Positions 8,987 to 18,995 are shown, counted from the first letter of the stretch. The stretch: DNA of 64,000 bases from Azovibrio sp. (GCA_026414665.1 JAOAIO010000001.1:13309-77308), one strand, 5' to 3'. Notes: generated by a model from the letters alone, not told the origin. Numbers and translations are program-made.

Positions 8987-11320
8987 TCAATCCAGGATTT
9001 CCAGGTTTAGGACGGCTGCACAAAGTCGGGCAAAGCCCCCTTCTTCGGCATCCAGGCGGGCGAGACAAGCCAGTTCTCTTGGCGTGGCAGGCGCGCGCCG
9101 AGCGGCTTCGAAGGCAGAATGCCAGTCCTCGCCTAGCAGGCCGGAGGCCAGGGCGTTTTCCAGCAGCAGGGCAAAACGTTTTTTGTGCGAGCCCGTGCGC
9201 GCCAGCAGGGCCAGCCCTTCCTCAATGCATGCGCGGGCTTCCTGAATGGCCAGGCGATCGACTTGCGTGTGGGGCAGCAAGGCTTGGCACAAATGGGCTA
9301 GGGCTAGGTTGTGCAGAGCTACCGGCAGCTCATCAATATCAGCGATGCGTCGCTTCAGGTCGACTGCCAGGGCGGCATACTCCAGGGATTGGGCCAGCAA
9401 GGACTCGGCTTCGTCCTTGCGTTCTCGGTAGATGCGGAGGCCGTACTTGCGGTTTACATAGGCCAGGTTGGTCAGGGAGCCGCTGTACCACTTCAGTTGA
9501 ATGCCAGGGATGGCAAGGGCCATCCGGTTGGCCTCGATGGCTTCGGCCTGTTGCCCCAGGGCATCCAGATACAGGGCGCGGTAATTGTGCAGTCGCCAGC
9601 AGGACTCCACATCTGTCGGTGTGCGTTCCCATTCCCGTTCTGCCTCTTTCAACCACGCAAAGCCGGTTTCAATGAGGTTGCCATCGCCGATGGAATAGCA
9701 GAGCCAGGCCGCTTCTAGCAGGGCGGCGATACGGATGTCGGGACGTTGCGTCAGGCTTTCACCGGCTAGGATGGGTCGGATTGACCGAAGCCCTCCCTGG
9801 GCGTCTCCCCGGCGTTCCATTAGGCGGGCAAGCCGGATGCTGGCTAGCAGCGGATCCAAGTTCCGCAGTTTTTCCCAGATGGCAGTAGCGGCTGCGTAAT
9901 GGCCACCGATTTCCAGCAGCCGGGCGAGACGGACCAGAATATCCGGTAGAAAGGCGTTGAAGCGGGTCAGCTCAAGCACTTGGGCGGCAATCGGCGTATC
10001 TGGGGCTTCGTGGGCGATGACCCGGGGCAGACGCCGGGCGATCTCACCCATCCCCGCCCCCTCGGCGAACTCTTGGCGGGCGAGATGGGCAAACAGAGCG
10101 TAGTGCTCATCTCGATCCAGGCAGACAATGGTCTCGCTGACCAAATCGCGCAGCTGCTGCTTGAGGCGCTGCTGGAGTTGGGGTGTATCGGTCGCCTGAT
10201 CGTGGAGGATGGCAAGCCCGTTGATGGTATAGATTAAGGTGGTTGGATCGTCTTCATGCACGAAGCGACGGGCATCGCTTAAGAGCAGTTGGCGGGCCTG
10301 GATGGCTAACTGCTGCGCCTCGGCATCCAGTGCTGCCGTAAGCGGGGCGGACCAGCGTAGGATTTCGACCTGGTTGGGGTTGAGATAAAGGTAGGCATAG
10401 TCGCTGCGGCAACGTACCAGAAAACGGTACAGGAATTCTTGGGAATGACCGGCGGCAAAGTGGCGTGCTAGCTGCAAGAAAACTTTTTCGGAAAAGCAGA
10501 GCGGGCCGTTGTCTTGGCGGAAGGTGCAGGTCATCAATTGTTGCAGGGGGAAACTGGCGATGCGCAGCAGACGCAGCAGCTGGATTTCACCAGCCGACAA
10601 TACCTGCACAGGAGCGCCGGCGCCTGTCGATCCGCCAGGCGGATCGGTGATGGTCAGGACGATGCCGGTCATGTTTTTTAGGGCGCGGTGGACTGTTGCT
10701 ACTTCGTCATGGCGCACGTGCAGGCGAATCAGGCTCCCTGGTGTCAGATGCTCCCGGAACAGGGGTAGCAGGATGTCCCAGAAAATCTCCGCTTGTTCCA
10801 CGGTGGACGGCGGGCCAGGATTCCAGAGATCGATCCGGCTTACCCGCTCTAATTGTTGCAGACGCGCCCATGCTCTGGCTTGGCGCATGATTCGGGCTGG
10901 TCGCAGGTGAAAGCGGTGTGTGATATCCCGGAAGCTGTCGATCATGCCTCCCAGCTCTTGGGAAAGGATGGACAGGCGCTGGGAAGTCGCCGCTACGGCG
11001 GCCAAGATTACATAGATCAGCAGGGCAAATAGGACGATCTGGATCAGCCGGGTTGAGGGTTGCTCCTCCAGTAGCAGATCGTAGATGCCATTGCCTAGGA
11101 CGGCGAATAGGCTGATAGGGAGCAGCAACACCAGGACTGCCAGTGTCGTACCGGAGAGGGCTAGCAGCCTGGCGTTCGGAACCCGTGCGAGCTCTGCCAT
11201 GAAAAGTTGAGTGGCATTGGCTGCCGGCAAAGAGATCGTCCAGGTCTCGGGGGTCGTGGTGATGAAGGTTTCTGGCGGAGGATGTACTCGCCAATCTGCT
11301 GTGATCTCGATGCGGATCAT
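8987..11320 (-). CDS. Uncharacterised protein: two predicted TM helices plus long TPR-like helical C-terminal region
   Basis: 777 aa; hydrophobic LLALSGTTLAVLVLLLPISLFAVLG and LIQIVLFALLIYVILAAVAA, then amphipathic helical repeats (AIWEKLRNLDPLLASIRLARLMERRGDAQ..). No family recognised. Confidence 0.75.
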   Translation of the reverse strand: MIRIEITADWRVHPPPETFITTTPETWTISLPAANATQLFMAELARVPNARLLALSGTTLAVLVLLLPISLFAVLGNGIYDLLLEEQPSTRLIQIVLFALLIYVILAAVAATSQRLSILSQELGGMIDSFRDITHRFHLRPARIMRQARAWARLQQLERVSRIDLWNPGPPSTVEQAEIFWDILLPLFREHLTPGSLIRLHVRHDEVATVHRALKNMTGIVLTITDPPGGSTGAGAPVQVLSAGEIQLLRLLRIASFPLQQLMTCTFRQDNGPLCFSEKVFLQLARHFAAGHSQEFLYRFLVRCRSDYAYLYLNPNQVEILRWSAPLTAALDAEAQQLAIQARQLLLSDARRFVHEDDPTTLIYTINGLAILHDQATDTPQLQQRLKQQLRDLVSETIVCLDRDEHYALFAHLARQEFAEGAGMGEIARRLPRVIAHEAPDTPIAAQVLELTRFNAFLPDILVRLARLLEIGGHYAAATAIWEKLRNLDPLLASIRLARLMERRGDAQGGLRSIRPILAGESLTQRPDIRIAALLEAAWLCYSIGDGNLIETGFAWLKEAEREWERTPTDVESCWRLHNYRALYLDALGQQAEAIEANRMALAIPGIQLKWYSGSLTNLAYVNRKYGLRIYRERKDEAESLLAQSLEYAALAVDLKRRIADIDELPVALHNLALAHLCQALLPHTQVDRLAIQEARACIEEGLALLARTGSHKKRFALLLENALASGLLGEDWHSAFEAARRAPATPRELACLARLDAEEGGFARLCAAVLNLEILD

Positions 11321-12597
11321 GATTGCGGACGGGTGTGGTCTAACTCTACCGCAGCTGCCAGGCAGGCCAGCCGCCCCACGACGCCGTAAGCGTAGAAACG
11401 GTTGGGTGGCGCATCGGGATTCTCGCAGTGGTCGGGAAGGTTGCAGCCCGTTTCAAAGGCAAGCGGTTCGAATTCCATGCCCGGGGCGTTGAGGTTTTCG
11501 TCCTTGCCACGGGCCGTGTGCACCCGGTAGAAGCCGCCCACCACATAGCGATCGATCATGTAGATCACCGGCTCGGCCACCGCGTCGCGCACGGTCTCGA
11601 AGGTGTGTACGCCTTCTTGGATGATGACTTCGGAGACGGTTTGGCCTTCCTTGATGACGCTCATCTTGTTGCGCTGGCGCCGGTTGAGGCCAACCACCTC
11701 GCTGGCATCACGCACGGTCATCACCCCCATGCCGTAGGTGCCGGCATCGGCCTTGACCACGGCATAGGGGGTTTCGCAGATGTCGTATTCGCGGTATTTG
11801 TCGCGCACTCGGGCGAGCAGGGCGTCGACTTCGGCTGCGAGTTCCTCCTCGCCTTGGCGCGTGTGGAAATTCAGGTTGCGACAGCCGGTGAAATAAGGAT
11901 TGATGCGCCAGGGGTCGATGTCGATGAAAGCGGCGAATTCATTGGCCACTTGGGCGTAGGCGGCAAAGTGCTGGGTCTTGCGGCGGCTGGCCCAGCCGCC
12001 GTGCAGGGGCGGCAGAATGACCTGTTCGTTCAGGCCTTGGAGGATGGGCGGCACGCCAGCGGAGAGGTCATTGTTGAGTAGGATGGCGCACGGGTTGAAA
12101 TCGTGAAGGCCGAGGCGGTTGTCCTGGCGTACCAGGGGTTCTAGTAGCAGGGACTGACCGTAGGGCAGCTCGATGCGGGTTGGCGCGGTGACTTCCGGCA
12201 GCAGGCTGCCGATGCGTACTTCGAGCCCGGTACGGGTGAGGATGTGGGCGAGCTGGGCGAGATTTTGCAGGTAGAAGGTGTTGCGGGTGTGATTCTCGGG
12301 AATCAGCAAGAGCTTGCAGGCCGAGGGGCAGAACCTTTCCACGGCGCTCATGGCGGCCTGGACGCAGAGCGGCAGGAAAGCGGGGTTGAGGTTGTTGAAA
12401 CCGCCGGGAAACAAGTTGGTATCCACGGGCGCCAGCTTGAAGCCGGCGTTTCTGAGGTCGCAGGACGAATAAAAGGGGGGCGTGTGCTCTTGCCACTGGC
12501 TGCGGAACCATTGTTCGATGGGGGCGCTTTCGTCGAGGAAGCGACGTTCGAGCTCGAGTAGCGGCCCGGTCAGGGCCGTTATCAGATGCGGGACCAT
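11317..12597 (-). CDS. gshA: Glutamate-cysteine ligase (Acidithiobacillus/betaproteobacterial-type GshA)
   Basis: 426 aa, DTNLFPGGFNNLNPAFLPLCVQAAMSAVE, VVKADAGTYGMGVMTVRDASEV, YGVVGRLACLAAAVE; overlaps the next gene by 4 nt. Confidence 0.9.
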   Translation of the reverse strand: MVPHLITALTGPLLELERRFLDESAPIEQWFRSQWQEHTPPFYSSCDLRNAGFKLAPVDTNLFPGGFNNLNPAFLPLCVQAAMSAVERFCPSACKLLLIPENHTRNTFYLQNLAQLAHILTRTGLEVRIGSLLPEVTAPTRIELPYGQSLLLEPLVRQDNRLGLHDFNPCAILLNNDLSAGVPPILQGLNEQVILPPLHGGWASRRKTQHFAAYAQVANEFAAFIDIDPWRINPYFTGCRNLNFHTRQGEEELAAEVDALLARVRDKYREYDICETPYAVVKADAGTYGMGVMTVRDASEVVGLNRRQRNKMSVIKEGQTVSEVIIQEGVHTFETVRDAVAEPVIYMIDRYVVGGFYRVHTARGKDENLNAPGMEFEPLAFETGCNLPDHCENPDAPPNRFYAYGVVGRLACLAAAVELDHTRPQS

Positions 12598-12630
12598 GGT
12601 GCTCCTAGCGGGTTATCGTTTTTCTCCGGG

Positions 12631-13185
12631 CTATCTTACACTGGCCCGCCCGAGGCGGCGGCGCGCCCGCCAGGTGGCCAGCCCGCCCAGGTAGGCGGCC
12701 CAGAGGATCCAGCCGCCTAGCGCCATCAGCCCCAGGGCGGGCAAGGCCAAGACCTGCACCGACGGCCGGAGTTCCCGGTCGAGCAAGGCCGCCGCTGGAT
12801 TGCGCGGGTCGTACCAAGCTTTTACCCGCTGCCGGTAGAGCAGGTTGGCGTAGGCCGCCCTTTGGGCGTCGGCATCGTCCATCCAGGTATATAGGCCGAA
12901 ACGCTGGCCTTCGTACCAGTGCCCGGCAACCGCGTAGCGGTAGGTGACGAGCACTTTGGCGCCGCGATGGCCGCCACCGGGGCCGCCGCTGAGACGCACG
13001 TCGATGATTTGCGCCGAAACCGGTTGCCAGTCGCGGCTGCGCCAGGCATCCCAGAGCGGTTGCAGCGCGAAGCCATACACGCCGATGCCGCCGCCGCCCA
13101 GCGCGAGCAGGGCGAACAACACCAGCCCGGCGCGGGCCACGGCGCGGCCGGCAGGCGTGGAAACATCGGGCAGCAAGAGGCGCAT
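12631..13185 (-). CDS. DUF3592-like membrane protein
   Basis: Two hydrophobic segments flanking WQPVSAQIIDVRLSG..VLVTYRYAVAGHWYEGQRF..VKAWYDPRNPAAALLD. Start at 13185 inferred. Confidence 0.7.
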   Translation of the reverse strand: MRLLLPDVSTPAGRAVARAGLVLFALLALGGGGIGVYGFALQPLWDAWRSRDWQPVSAQIIDVRLSGGPGGGHRGAKVLVTYRYAVAGHWYEGQRFGLYTWMDDADAQRAAYANLLYRQRVKAWYDPRNPAAALLDRELRPSVQVLALPALGLMALGGWILWAAYLGGLATWRARRRLGRASVR

Positions 13186-13400
13186 GGAATCGGAAGCTGG
13201 CGGGAAGATGGCGCGGCTGGCGCCTTGGCATTGTAAGGCCAAACCTGGCGCTGCCGGGCAGCCGCGTCCAGGCTAGAATGCGTGCATCACTTTGCCGCGA
13301 GCGCCGCCATGGATTTTGCGTCTTGCCGTTGCCTTGCGCTTTTGGCCGCCCTGGGGCGTGTGCGCCATGCCGTCATGCCGGCCGGGCGCGGAGCGCGGCA

Positions 13401-15095
13401 ATGAGTCGCGCTACCCTCGCGGCCGCCCGGATCGCCGCGATTTATGCGCTTTGCAGCCTGCTCTGGATCATCTTTTCCGATCGCCTCTTGCCCGAGGTGC
13501 AAACCGAGAAGGGGGCGATTTTCGTCAGCCTCACCGCGCTACTCATCTTTGCGCTCGTGCGCGCGACCTTGCTGCGCCGCGAAGCCGCCGAGCGGCACTT
13601 GGCTTGGATCAGCCGCATCATCGATCGCTCGCCGGTCGTGACCATCGCTTGGGACAATGCGCCGGGCTGGCCGGTGCGTTTCGTCAATGACACGATCCGT
13701 CAGTGGGGCTACGCGCCCCAGGATTTGCTCACTGGCAAGCTACATTTCGCCGACCTCATGCACCCCGACGATCTCGAACGGATCAACGCGGAAGTGGCCC
13801 GGCATTTCGCGCATGGGCCGGATGAATATACCCAGGAATACCGCATCAAGACCGCGGCTGGTGCCTGGATCTGGCTAAGCGACCGGACCTGGCTCGAACG
13901 CGATGTGAGCGGCAAGGTGACGGGCATCTTCGGCATCTTGCAGGACATCAGCGATACCAAGGCAGCCCTGCTGGATTTGGCCGCCAGCCAGAGCCGGCTT
14001 GAAACATTGATCAATACCATTCCCGACTTGGTCTGGCTGAAGGACCCGCAAGGCGTGTTCGTGACGTGCAATGCGCAGGTCGAGCGCCTCTATGGCGCGC
14101 CCAAGGCAGCCATCATCGGCAAGACCGATTACGATTTCGTCGCGCCCGAACTGGCCGATGCCTTCCGCGCCAACGACCGCAAGGCGATTGCCTCCGGCGG
14201 GCCGTGCGTCAACGAAGAATGGCTCACCTTTGCCGATACCGGCTACCGCGGCCTGTTCGAGACGATCAAGACGCCGGTGCGCGATGCCCGGGGCGAGCTC
14301 CTGGGCGTGCTGGGCGTGGCGCGCGACATCACCCAGTTACGCGCGGCGCAAGAAGCGCTGCGCAGCCTCAACGTCGAGCTCGAGCAGCGGGTGCGCGAGC
14401 GCACGCAGGCGCTCGAGGCGCTCAACCGCGAGCTGGAATCCTTCTCCTATTCGGTGTCGCACGATCTCAAGGCGCCCTTGCGCAGCATCGACGGCTATAG
14501 CCAGTTGCTCGAGGAAGACTACAAGGACAAGCTCGCTGGCGACGGTCTATTGTTTCTCGCCAACATTCGCAAAGGCGTGGCGCAGATGCAGGAGCTGATC
14601 GAGGACTTGTTGGCCTACTCGCGCATGGAGCGGCGGCCGCTTGCCAACGCGCCCCTGTCCTTGCCCAAGGTGGTGGCTGAGGCGCTCGAATATCAAGCCG
14701 CGGCGCTCGCCCAAGCTGGGCTCGAAGTCGATGTGCGGGTGCCGGATCTCACCGTGCAGGCTGACCGCGACGGCTTGGCCTTGGTGTTGCGCAACCTGCT
14801 CGAGAATGCCATCAAATTCAGTCCGGCCGCCCAGCCGCCGCTGATCCATATCGAGGCCTGGCCAGCGCCGGGGCGGGTGGTGTTGGCGGTGCGCGATCAT
14901 GGTATCGGCTTCGACATGAAGTACCATGACCGCATCTTCAAGATTTTTCAGCGCCTGCACCGGGCCGAGGAGTATCCAGGTACCGGCATCGGTCTGGCCA
15001 TCGCGGCCCGAGCCATGCAGCGCATGGGGGGCTCGATCCGGGCGGAGAGCAGCCCCGGGGCCGGCGCCACTTTCTATCTGGAGTTGCCCGCATGA
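13401..15095 (+). CDS. PAS-domain sensor histidine kinase
   Basis: N-terminal TM, two PAS regions, SVSHDLKAPLRSIDGYSQLL H-box, NLLENAIKFS, DHGIGFD, GTGIGLAIAARAMQRMGG. Confidence 0.92.
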   Translation: MSRATLAAARIAAIYALCSLLWIIFSDRLLPEVQTEKGAIFVSLTALLIFALVRATLLRREAAERHLAWISRIIDRSPVVTIAWDNAPGWPVRFVNDTIRQWGYAPQDLLTGKLHFADLMHPDDLERINAEVARHFAHGPDEYTQEYRIKTAAGAWIWLSDRTWLERDVSGKVTGIFGILQDISDTKAALLDLAASQSRLETLINTIPDLVWLKDPQGVFVTCNAQVERLYGAPKAAIIGKTDYDFVAPELADAFRANDRKAIASGGPCVNEEWLTFADTGYRGLFETIKTPVRDARGELLGVLGVARDITQLRAAQEALRSLNVELEQRVRERTQALEALNRELESFSYSVSHDLKAPLRSIDGYSQLLEEDYKDKLAGDGLLFLANIRKGVAQMQELIEDLLAYSRMERRPLANAPLSLPKVVAEALEYQAAALAQAGLEVDVRVPDLTVQADRDGLALVLRNLLENAIKFSPAAQPPLIHIEAWPAPGRVVLAVRDHGIGFDMKYHDRIFKIFQRLHRAEEYPGTGIGLAIAARAMQRMGGSIRAESSPGAGATFYLELPA

Positions 15096-15517
15096 ATCCC
15101 ATCGCTCCGCCCATCTTACTGGTCGAAGACAACCCGATGGACCTCGACCTCGCCTTGCGCGCCTTCAAGCGCAAGCGCCTGACCAACCCCATCCAGGTCG
15201 CCCGGGATGGAGAAGAGGCGCTCGCCTGGCTGCCGCGCTGGGAAGCTGGTGAGCCGCTGCCGGCCTTGATTCTGCTCGACTTGAAGCTGCCCCGCGTCGA
15301 TGGCCTCGATGTGCTGCGCCAGTTGAAGCAGCACGCGCGGTTTCGCCACATTCCGGTGGTGGTGCTCACGTCCTCGGCCGAGGACCGTGACATCAGCACC
15401 GCTTACACCCTGGGCGTCAATTCTTACATCGTCAAGCCGGTGAGCTTCGAGCGCTTCATGGAAGTCGTCGAGCACATCGAGCTTTACTGGTGCGTCCTCA
15501 ACCGCATGCCCGAGTAA
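15092..15517 (+). CDS. Response regulator receiver protein (Rcp1-like single domain)
   Basis: ILLVEDNPMDLDLALRAF, LILLDLKLPRVDGLDVLRQLK, VVLTSS, SYIVKPVSFE; 4-nt overlap with the kinase. Confidence 0.93.
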   Translation: MNPIAPPILLVEDNPMDLDLALRAFKRKRLTNPIQVARDGEEALAWLPRWEAGEPLPALILLDLKLPRVDGLDVLRQLKQHARFRHIPVVVLTSSAEDRDISTAYTLGVNSYIVKPVSFERFMEVVEHIELYWCVLNRMPE

Positions 15518-15521
15518 TGCC

Positions 15522-18500
15522 GTGCGCGTCCTTTATGTCGAAGATTCCGCTGCCGATGCTGATCTGACCCGCCGAGTTCTGGCACGCAAGGCACCGCATA
15601 TCGAGCTGGAAGTCGTCGGCTCGCTCCAAGAAGCGCGGGCGCGCTTATCCGCCCGGCGCCTGGAGCGGCCCTTCGACCTGCTGCTCACCGATTTGAGCCT
15701 GCCGGACGGCAGCGGCCTCGAATTGCTCAGCGGCCTGCTGCTTGACGGTATCAAACTGCCGGTGGTGCTGATCACCGGTCAAGGCGACGAGCGTTCCGCC
15801 GTGGCCGCGCTCAAGGCCGGCGCTACCGGCTATCTGGTCAAGCGCGAGGGCTATCTGGAGAGCCTGGCCGAGACGCTCGCCGAGCTGCGCGCCCGCGCCG
15901 CCCGGCGCGCCGCCACGGCGCATCCGCTCGTCGTGCTTTATGCCGAGCCGCACGTCGCCGATGCCGACCTGACCCGTCTCCACCTGACGCAACATGCGCC
16001 GCACATTCAGCTCGATGTGGTGCCCGATGCCGAGCAGGTTTTGCGCCGCCTCCCCGCCGATGCCAGCACGCCGCCGGTCTACGACGTGCTATTACTCGAC
16101 TACCGGCTGCCGGGCATGGACGCGCTGGAACTGACCCGTGTCTTGCGCCGGGAGCGGCAGCTTGCCCTGCCCATCGTGCTGATCACCGGCCAGGGCAGCG
16201 AGGACAGCGCCGCCACCGCCTTGCAGCTCGAGATCGACGATTACCTGGTCAAGCGCGATGGTTATTTATATGCGCTGCCTGCCACGCTCGAAAAGGTGCA
16301 GCGCCAGGCCGAGCTTGCCCGCGAAAAAGCGGCCTTGCAGGAAATCAGCGAGCGGCTTAACCACATTCTCGCCGCCAGCGCCACAGTGCTGTTCAAGCTG
16401 CGCGTCGAAGCCGGACAGCTGCGCCCGAGCTGGGTGAGCAGCAACGTCGAGCAATTGCTGGGCTACCGCGCCGAAGAGGTCATGGCGCACGGCTGGTGGT
16501 GGGCGCATCTACACCCGCAAGACAGAGAATCGGTGTTGAGCGCCCAGGAGGGCTTTTTGCAGCGCGATGAGCTGCAACGCGAATATCGGCTGCGGCATCG
16601 GCAGGGTCACTACCTGTGGCTGCGCGACCGGCTGCGCCTTTTGCGCGATGACCGCGCCCGGCCGCTCGAAGTGGTCGGCACCTGGACCGACATCTCGCAC
16701 GAACAGGAGGCGGCGCGTCTGCGCAATGCGCGCATTGCCGTGCACAGCCTTATCTTCGACGGTGCGCCATTACAGCGGGTGCTCGCAGAGCTGATCCGCC
16801 AGCTGGAAGAGAGCTTTCCCGAATGGCAGGGCGCCGTGCTGTTTTTCGCGGGCCAGGAGTGCCCCTTGCGTGTGGGGAGCGCTCCGGCGCTGGCGGCGCT
16901 GCCCGGCGGCCTGGCGCCGGCTCTGCTGTGGCCTTATTCCGAAGCAGCCATCGCGGCGTTGCGCGCTCCCGGCGGGGACGATCTCGGCCAGGGGGTGTTC
17001 TGCCATGCGGGCGGCGCGGCCAGCGCACCGGCCGACATGCCGCCTGCGTGCGCTTTCCCCCTGCGGGGTAGCCAGGGGCGCTTGCTGGGCCTGCTCAACT
17101 GCTACGCCCGGCAATATCAGCCGCTCACCCCGGAACTACAGGCCCGGCTTGCCGAATTCGCCCAGATGGCGGCCTTGGCGGTAGAGCGGGTGCAAACCGA
17201 GCAGAACTTGCGCCAGGCCGCGGCAGTGCTCGCCAATACGCACGACGGCGTGGTGATTACGGACCTGAAGCCCGCCATCTTGTCGGTGAACAAAGCCTGG
17301 TGCGACATGACGGGCTACAGCGCGGAAGAAGCCTTGGGGCGCAACCCCTCCTTGCTCAAATCGAACCTGCAAGAGCCCGGTTTCTATGTCGCCATGTGGC
17401 AGGCGCTGCGCACGCACGGCGACTGGCAGGGCGAAATCTGGAACCGGCGCAAGAATGGCGAGACCTATCCGCAGTTTCTTAGCATCAGCACGGTGCGCGA
17501 CGGTAGCGGCACGCCCACCCACTACGTCGGCGTGATGACTGATCTCTCCCGCTTGAAACAAAGCGAGGAGGAGCGGGACCGGCTCACCCACTATGATCCG
17601 CTCACCCACCTACCCAACCGGCTGTTGGTCCTGTCGCGTCTTGAGCACGCGATCGAACAGGCCCGGCGTGATAATTTGCGCATCGGCGTCATCTACCTCG
17701 ATCTCGACCATTTCAAGACCATCAACGATAGTCTTGGCCATCCGGTCGGCGACCAGGTCCTACAGCTGTTGGCCCTGCGCCTCAAAGAGCGGCTGCGCGG
17801 CAAGGATACCCTGGCGCGGCTTGGCGGGGATGAATTCCTGGTCATTCTCGAGCGCCTCGAAAGCCCCGACGAGGCGGCGCGCGTCGGTCAGTGCATCCTC
17901 GATTTGCTGCACCAGCCGGTGCGCCTTGCCGATGGCCGCGACATCTATGTCGGCGGCAGCCTCGGCATCAGCCTCTACCCCGACGACGGCGGCTCGCCGC
18001 ACGAGCTCATCCAACATGCCGATACGGCGCTCTACGCCGCCAAGAAGCAAGGGCGCGACACCTTCTGCTTTTATACCGCCGAACTGTCGCAGCAAGTGCG
18101 GGCGCGGCTCAATCTGGAAATCCACATGCGCCGGGCGCTCGAGCGGGGCGAGTTCAGTCTGCACTACCAGCCCCAGGTGGATATCCGCAGTGGCCGGATC
18201 AACGGAGTCGAGGCCTTGATGCGCTGGGAAAGTCCAGAGCTGGGCCCCATTCCCCCCTCCCAATTCATCCCCGTGGCCGAGCAAAGCGGCCTCATCCTGC
18301 CCATGGGCGCCTGGGCCATCGGCGAGGCCTGCCGCCAGAACAAAGCCTGGCAGGACGCGGGACTGCCGGCGCTGGTGATGGCCGTGAATGTCTCGGTGCG
18401 CCAGTTCAAGTCCCAGGATCTGGTGAGTATCGTGCAACAGGCCCTGGCGCAGAGCGGCCTGGCGCCTTGCTATTTGGAAATCGAGCTGACCGAGAGCGCC

Positions 18501-18785
18501 TTCGTCGAGGATGCGGAAGTGGCGATTGCCACGAGCCACCGGCTGCACCAACTCGGCGTGAAGCTCTCGCTGGACGATTTCGGCACGGGGTATTCCTCGC
18601 TCGCGTATTTGTCGCGCTTTCCCTTCGACAAGATCAAGATCGACCAGTCCTTCGTGCGCGATATTGCCTCGAATCCTACCAATGCCGCCATCGCCAATGC
18701 CACCATCGCGCTCGCCGAGAGCCTGCACATGTCCGTGCTGGCGGAAGGGGTGGAAACAGAGAGCCAGCTTCGCTGCTTGTGGTAG
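15522..18785 (+). CDS. REC-REC-PAS-GAF-PAS-GGDEF-EAL c-di-GMP signalling protein, EAL domain interrupted by TAG (readable frame continues to 18899)
   Basis: Two REC domains, PAS/GAF, ARLGGDEFLVIL, NGVEALMRWESPELG, LDDFGTGYSSLAYLSRFPFDKIKID, then AEGVETESQLRCLW*RGCVLMQGFLFSPALAPDAFAELLR in the same frame. Confidence 0.92.
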   Translation: MRVLYVEDSAADADLTRRVLARKAPHIELEVVGSLQEARARLSARRLERPFDLLLTDLSLPDGSGLELLSGLLLDGIKLPVVLITGQGDERSAVAALKAGATGYLVKREGYLESLAETLAELRARAARRAATAHPLVVLYAEPHVADADLTRLHLTQHAPHIQLDVVPDAEQVLRRLPADASTPPVYDVLLLDYRLPGMDALELTRVLRRERQLALPIVLITGQGSEDSAATALQLEIDDYLVKRDGYLYALPATLEKVQRQAELAREKAALQEISERLNHILAASATVLFKLRVEAGQLRPSWVSSNVEQLLGYRAEEVMAHGWWWAHLHPQDRESVLSAQEGFLQRDELQREYRLRHRQGHYLWLRDRLRLLRDDRARPLEVVGTWTDISHEQEAARLRNARIAVHSLIFDGAPLQRVLAELIRQLEESFPEWQGAVLFFAGQECPLRVGSAPALAALPGGLAPALLWPYSEAAIAALRAPGGDDLGQGVFCHAGGAASAPADMPPACAFPLRGSQGRLLGLLNCYARQYQPLTPELQARLAEFAQMAALAVERVQTEQNLRQAAAVLANTHDGVVITDLKPAILSVNKAWCDMTGYSAEEALGRNPSLLKSNLQEPGFYVAMWQALRTHGDWQGEIWNRRKNGETYPQFLSISTVRDGSGTPTHYVGVMTDLSRLKQSEEERDRLTHYDPLTHLPNRLLVLSRLEHAIEQARRDNLRIGVIYLDLDHFKTINDSLGHPVGDQVLQLLALRLKERLRGKDTLARLGGDEFLVILERLESPDEAARVGQCILDLLHQPVRLADGRDIYVGGSLGISLYPDDGGSPHELIQHADTALYAAKKQGRDTFCFYTAELSQQVRARLNLEIHMRRALERGEFSLHYQPQVDIRSGRINGVEALMRWESPELGPIPPSQFIPVAEQSGLILPMGAWAIGEACRQNKAWQDAGLPALVMAVNVSVRQFKSQDLVSIVQQALAQSGLAPCYLEIELTESAFVEDAEVAIATSHRLHQLGVKLSLDDFGTGYSSLAYLSRFPFDKIKIDQSFVRDIASNPTNAAIANATIALAESLHMSVLAEGVETESQLRCLW

Positions 18786-18979
18786 CGTGGTTGCGTCTTA
18801 ATGCAAGGCTTTTTGTTTAGTCCCGCGCTTGCCCCCGATGCCTTCGCGGAGCTTTTGCGCACTTCCCCGCATGCGAATTTCCCGAGGCTGAAGCCGTAGC
18901 CGTCGCCTTGGAGCGCGCTGGATGTGCCGCTGTGCGCTAGAGCGGATGCGCCGTGCGCGAAAGCGAACGGGTTTGCGGT

Positions 18980-18985
18980 TATAAT
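18980..18985 (+). promoter_or_regulatory. Candidate -10 box (TATAAT) for the ahcY leader
   Basis: TATAAT about 10 nt upstream of the SAH aptamer; no good -35 seen. Confidence 0.5.
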
Positions 18986-18995
18986 CGGCGCCTTT

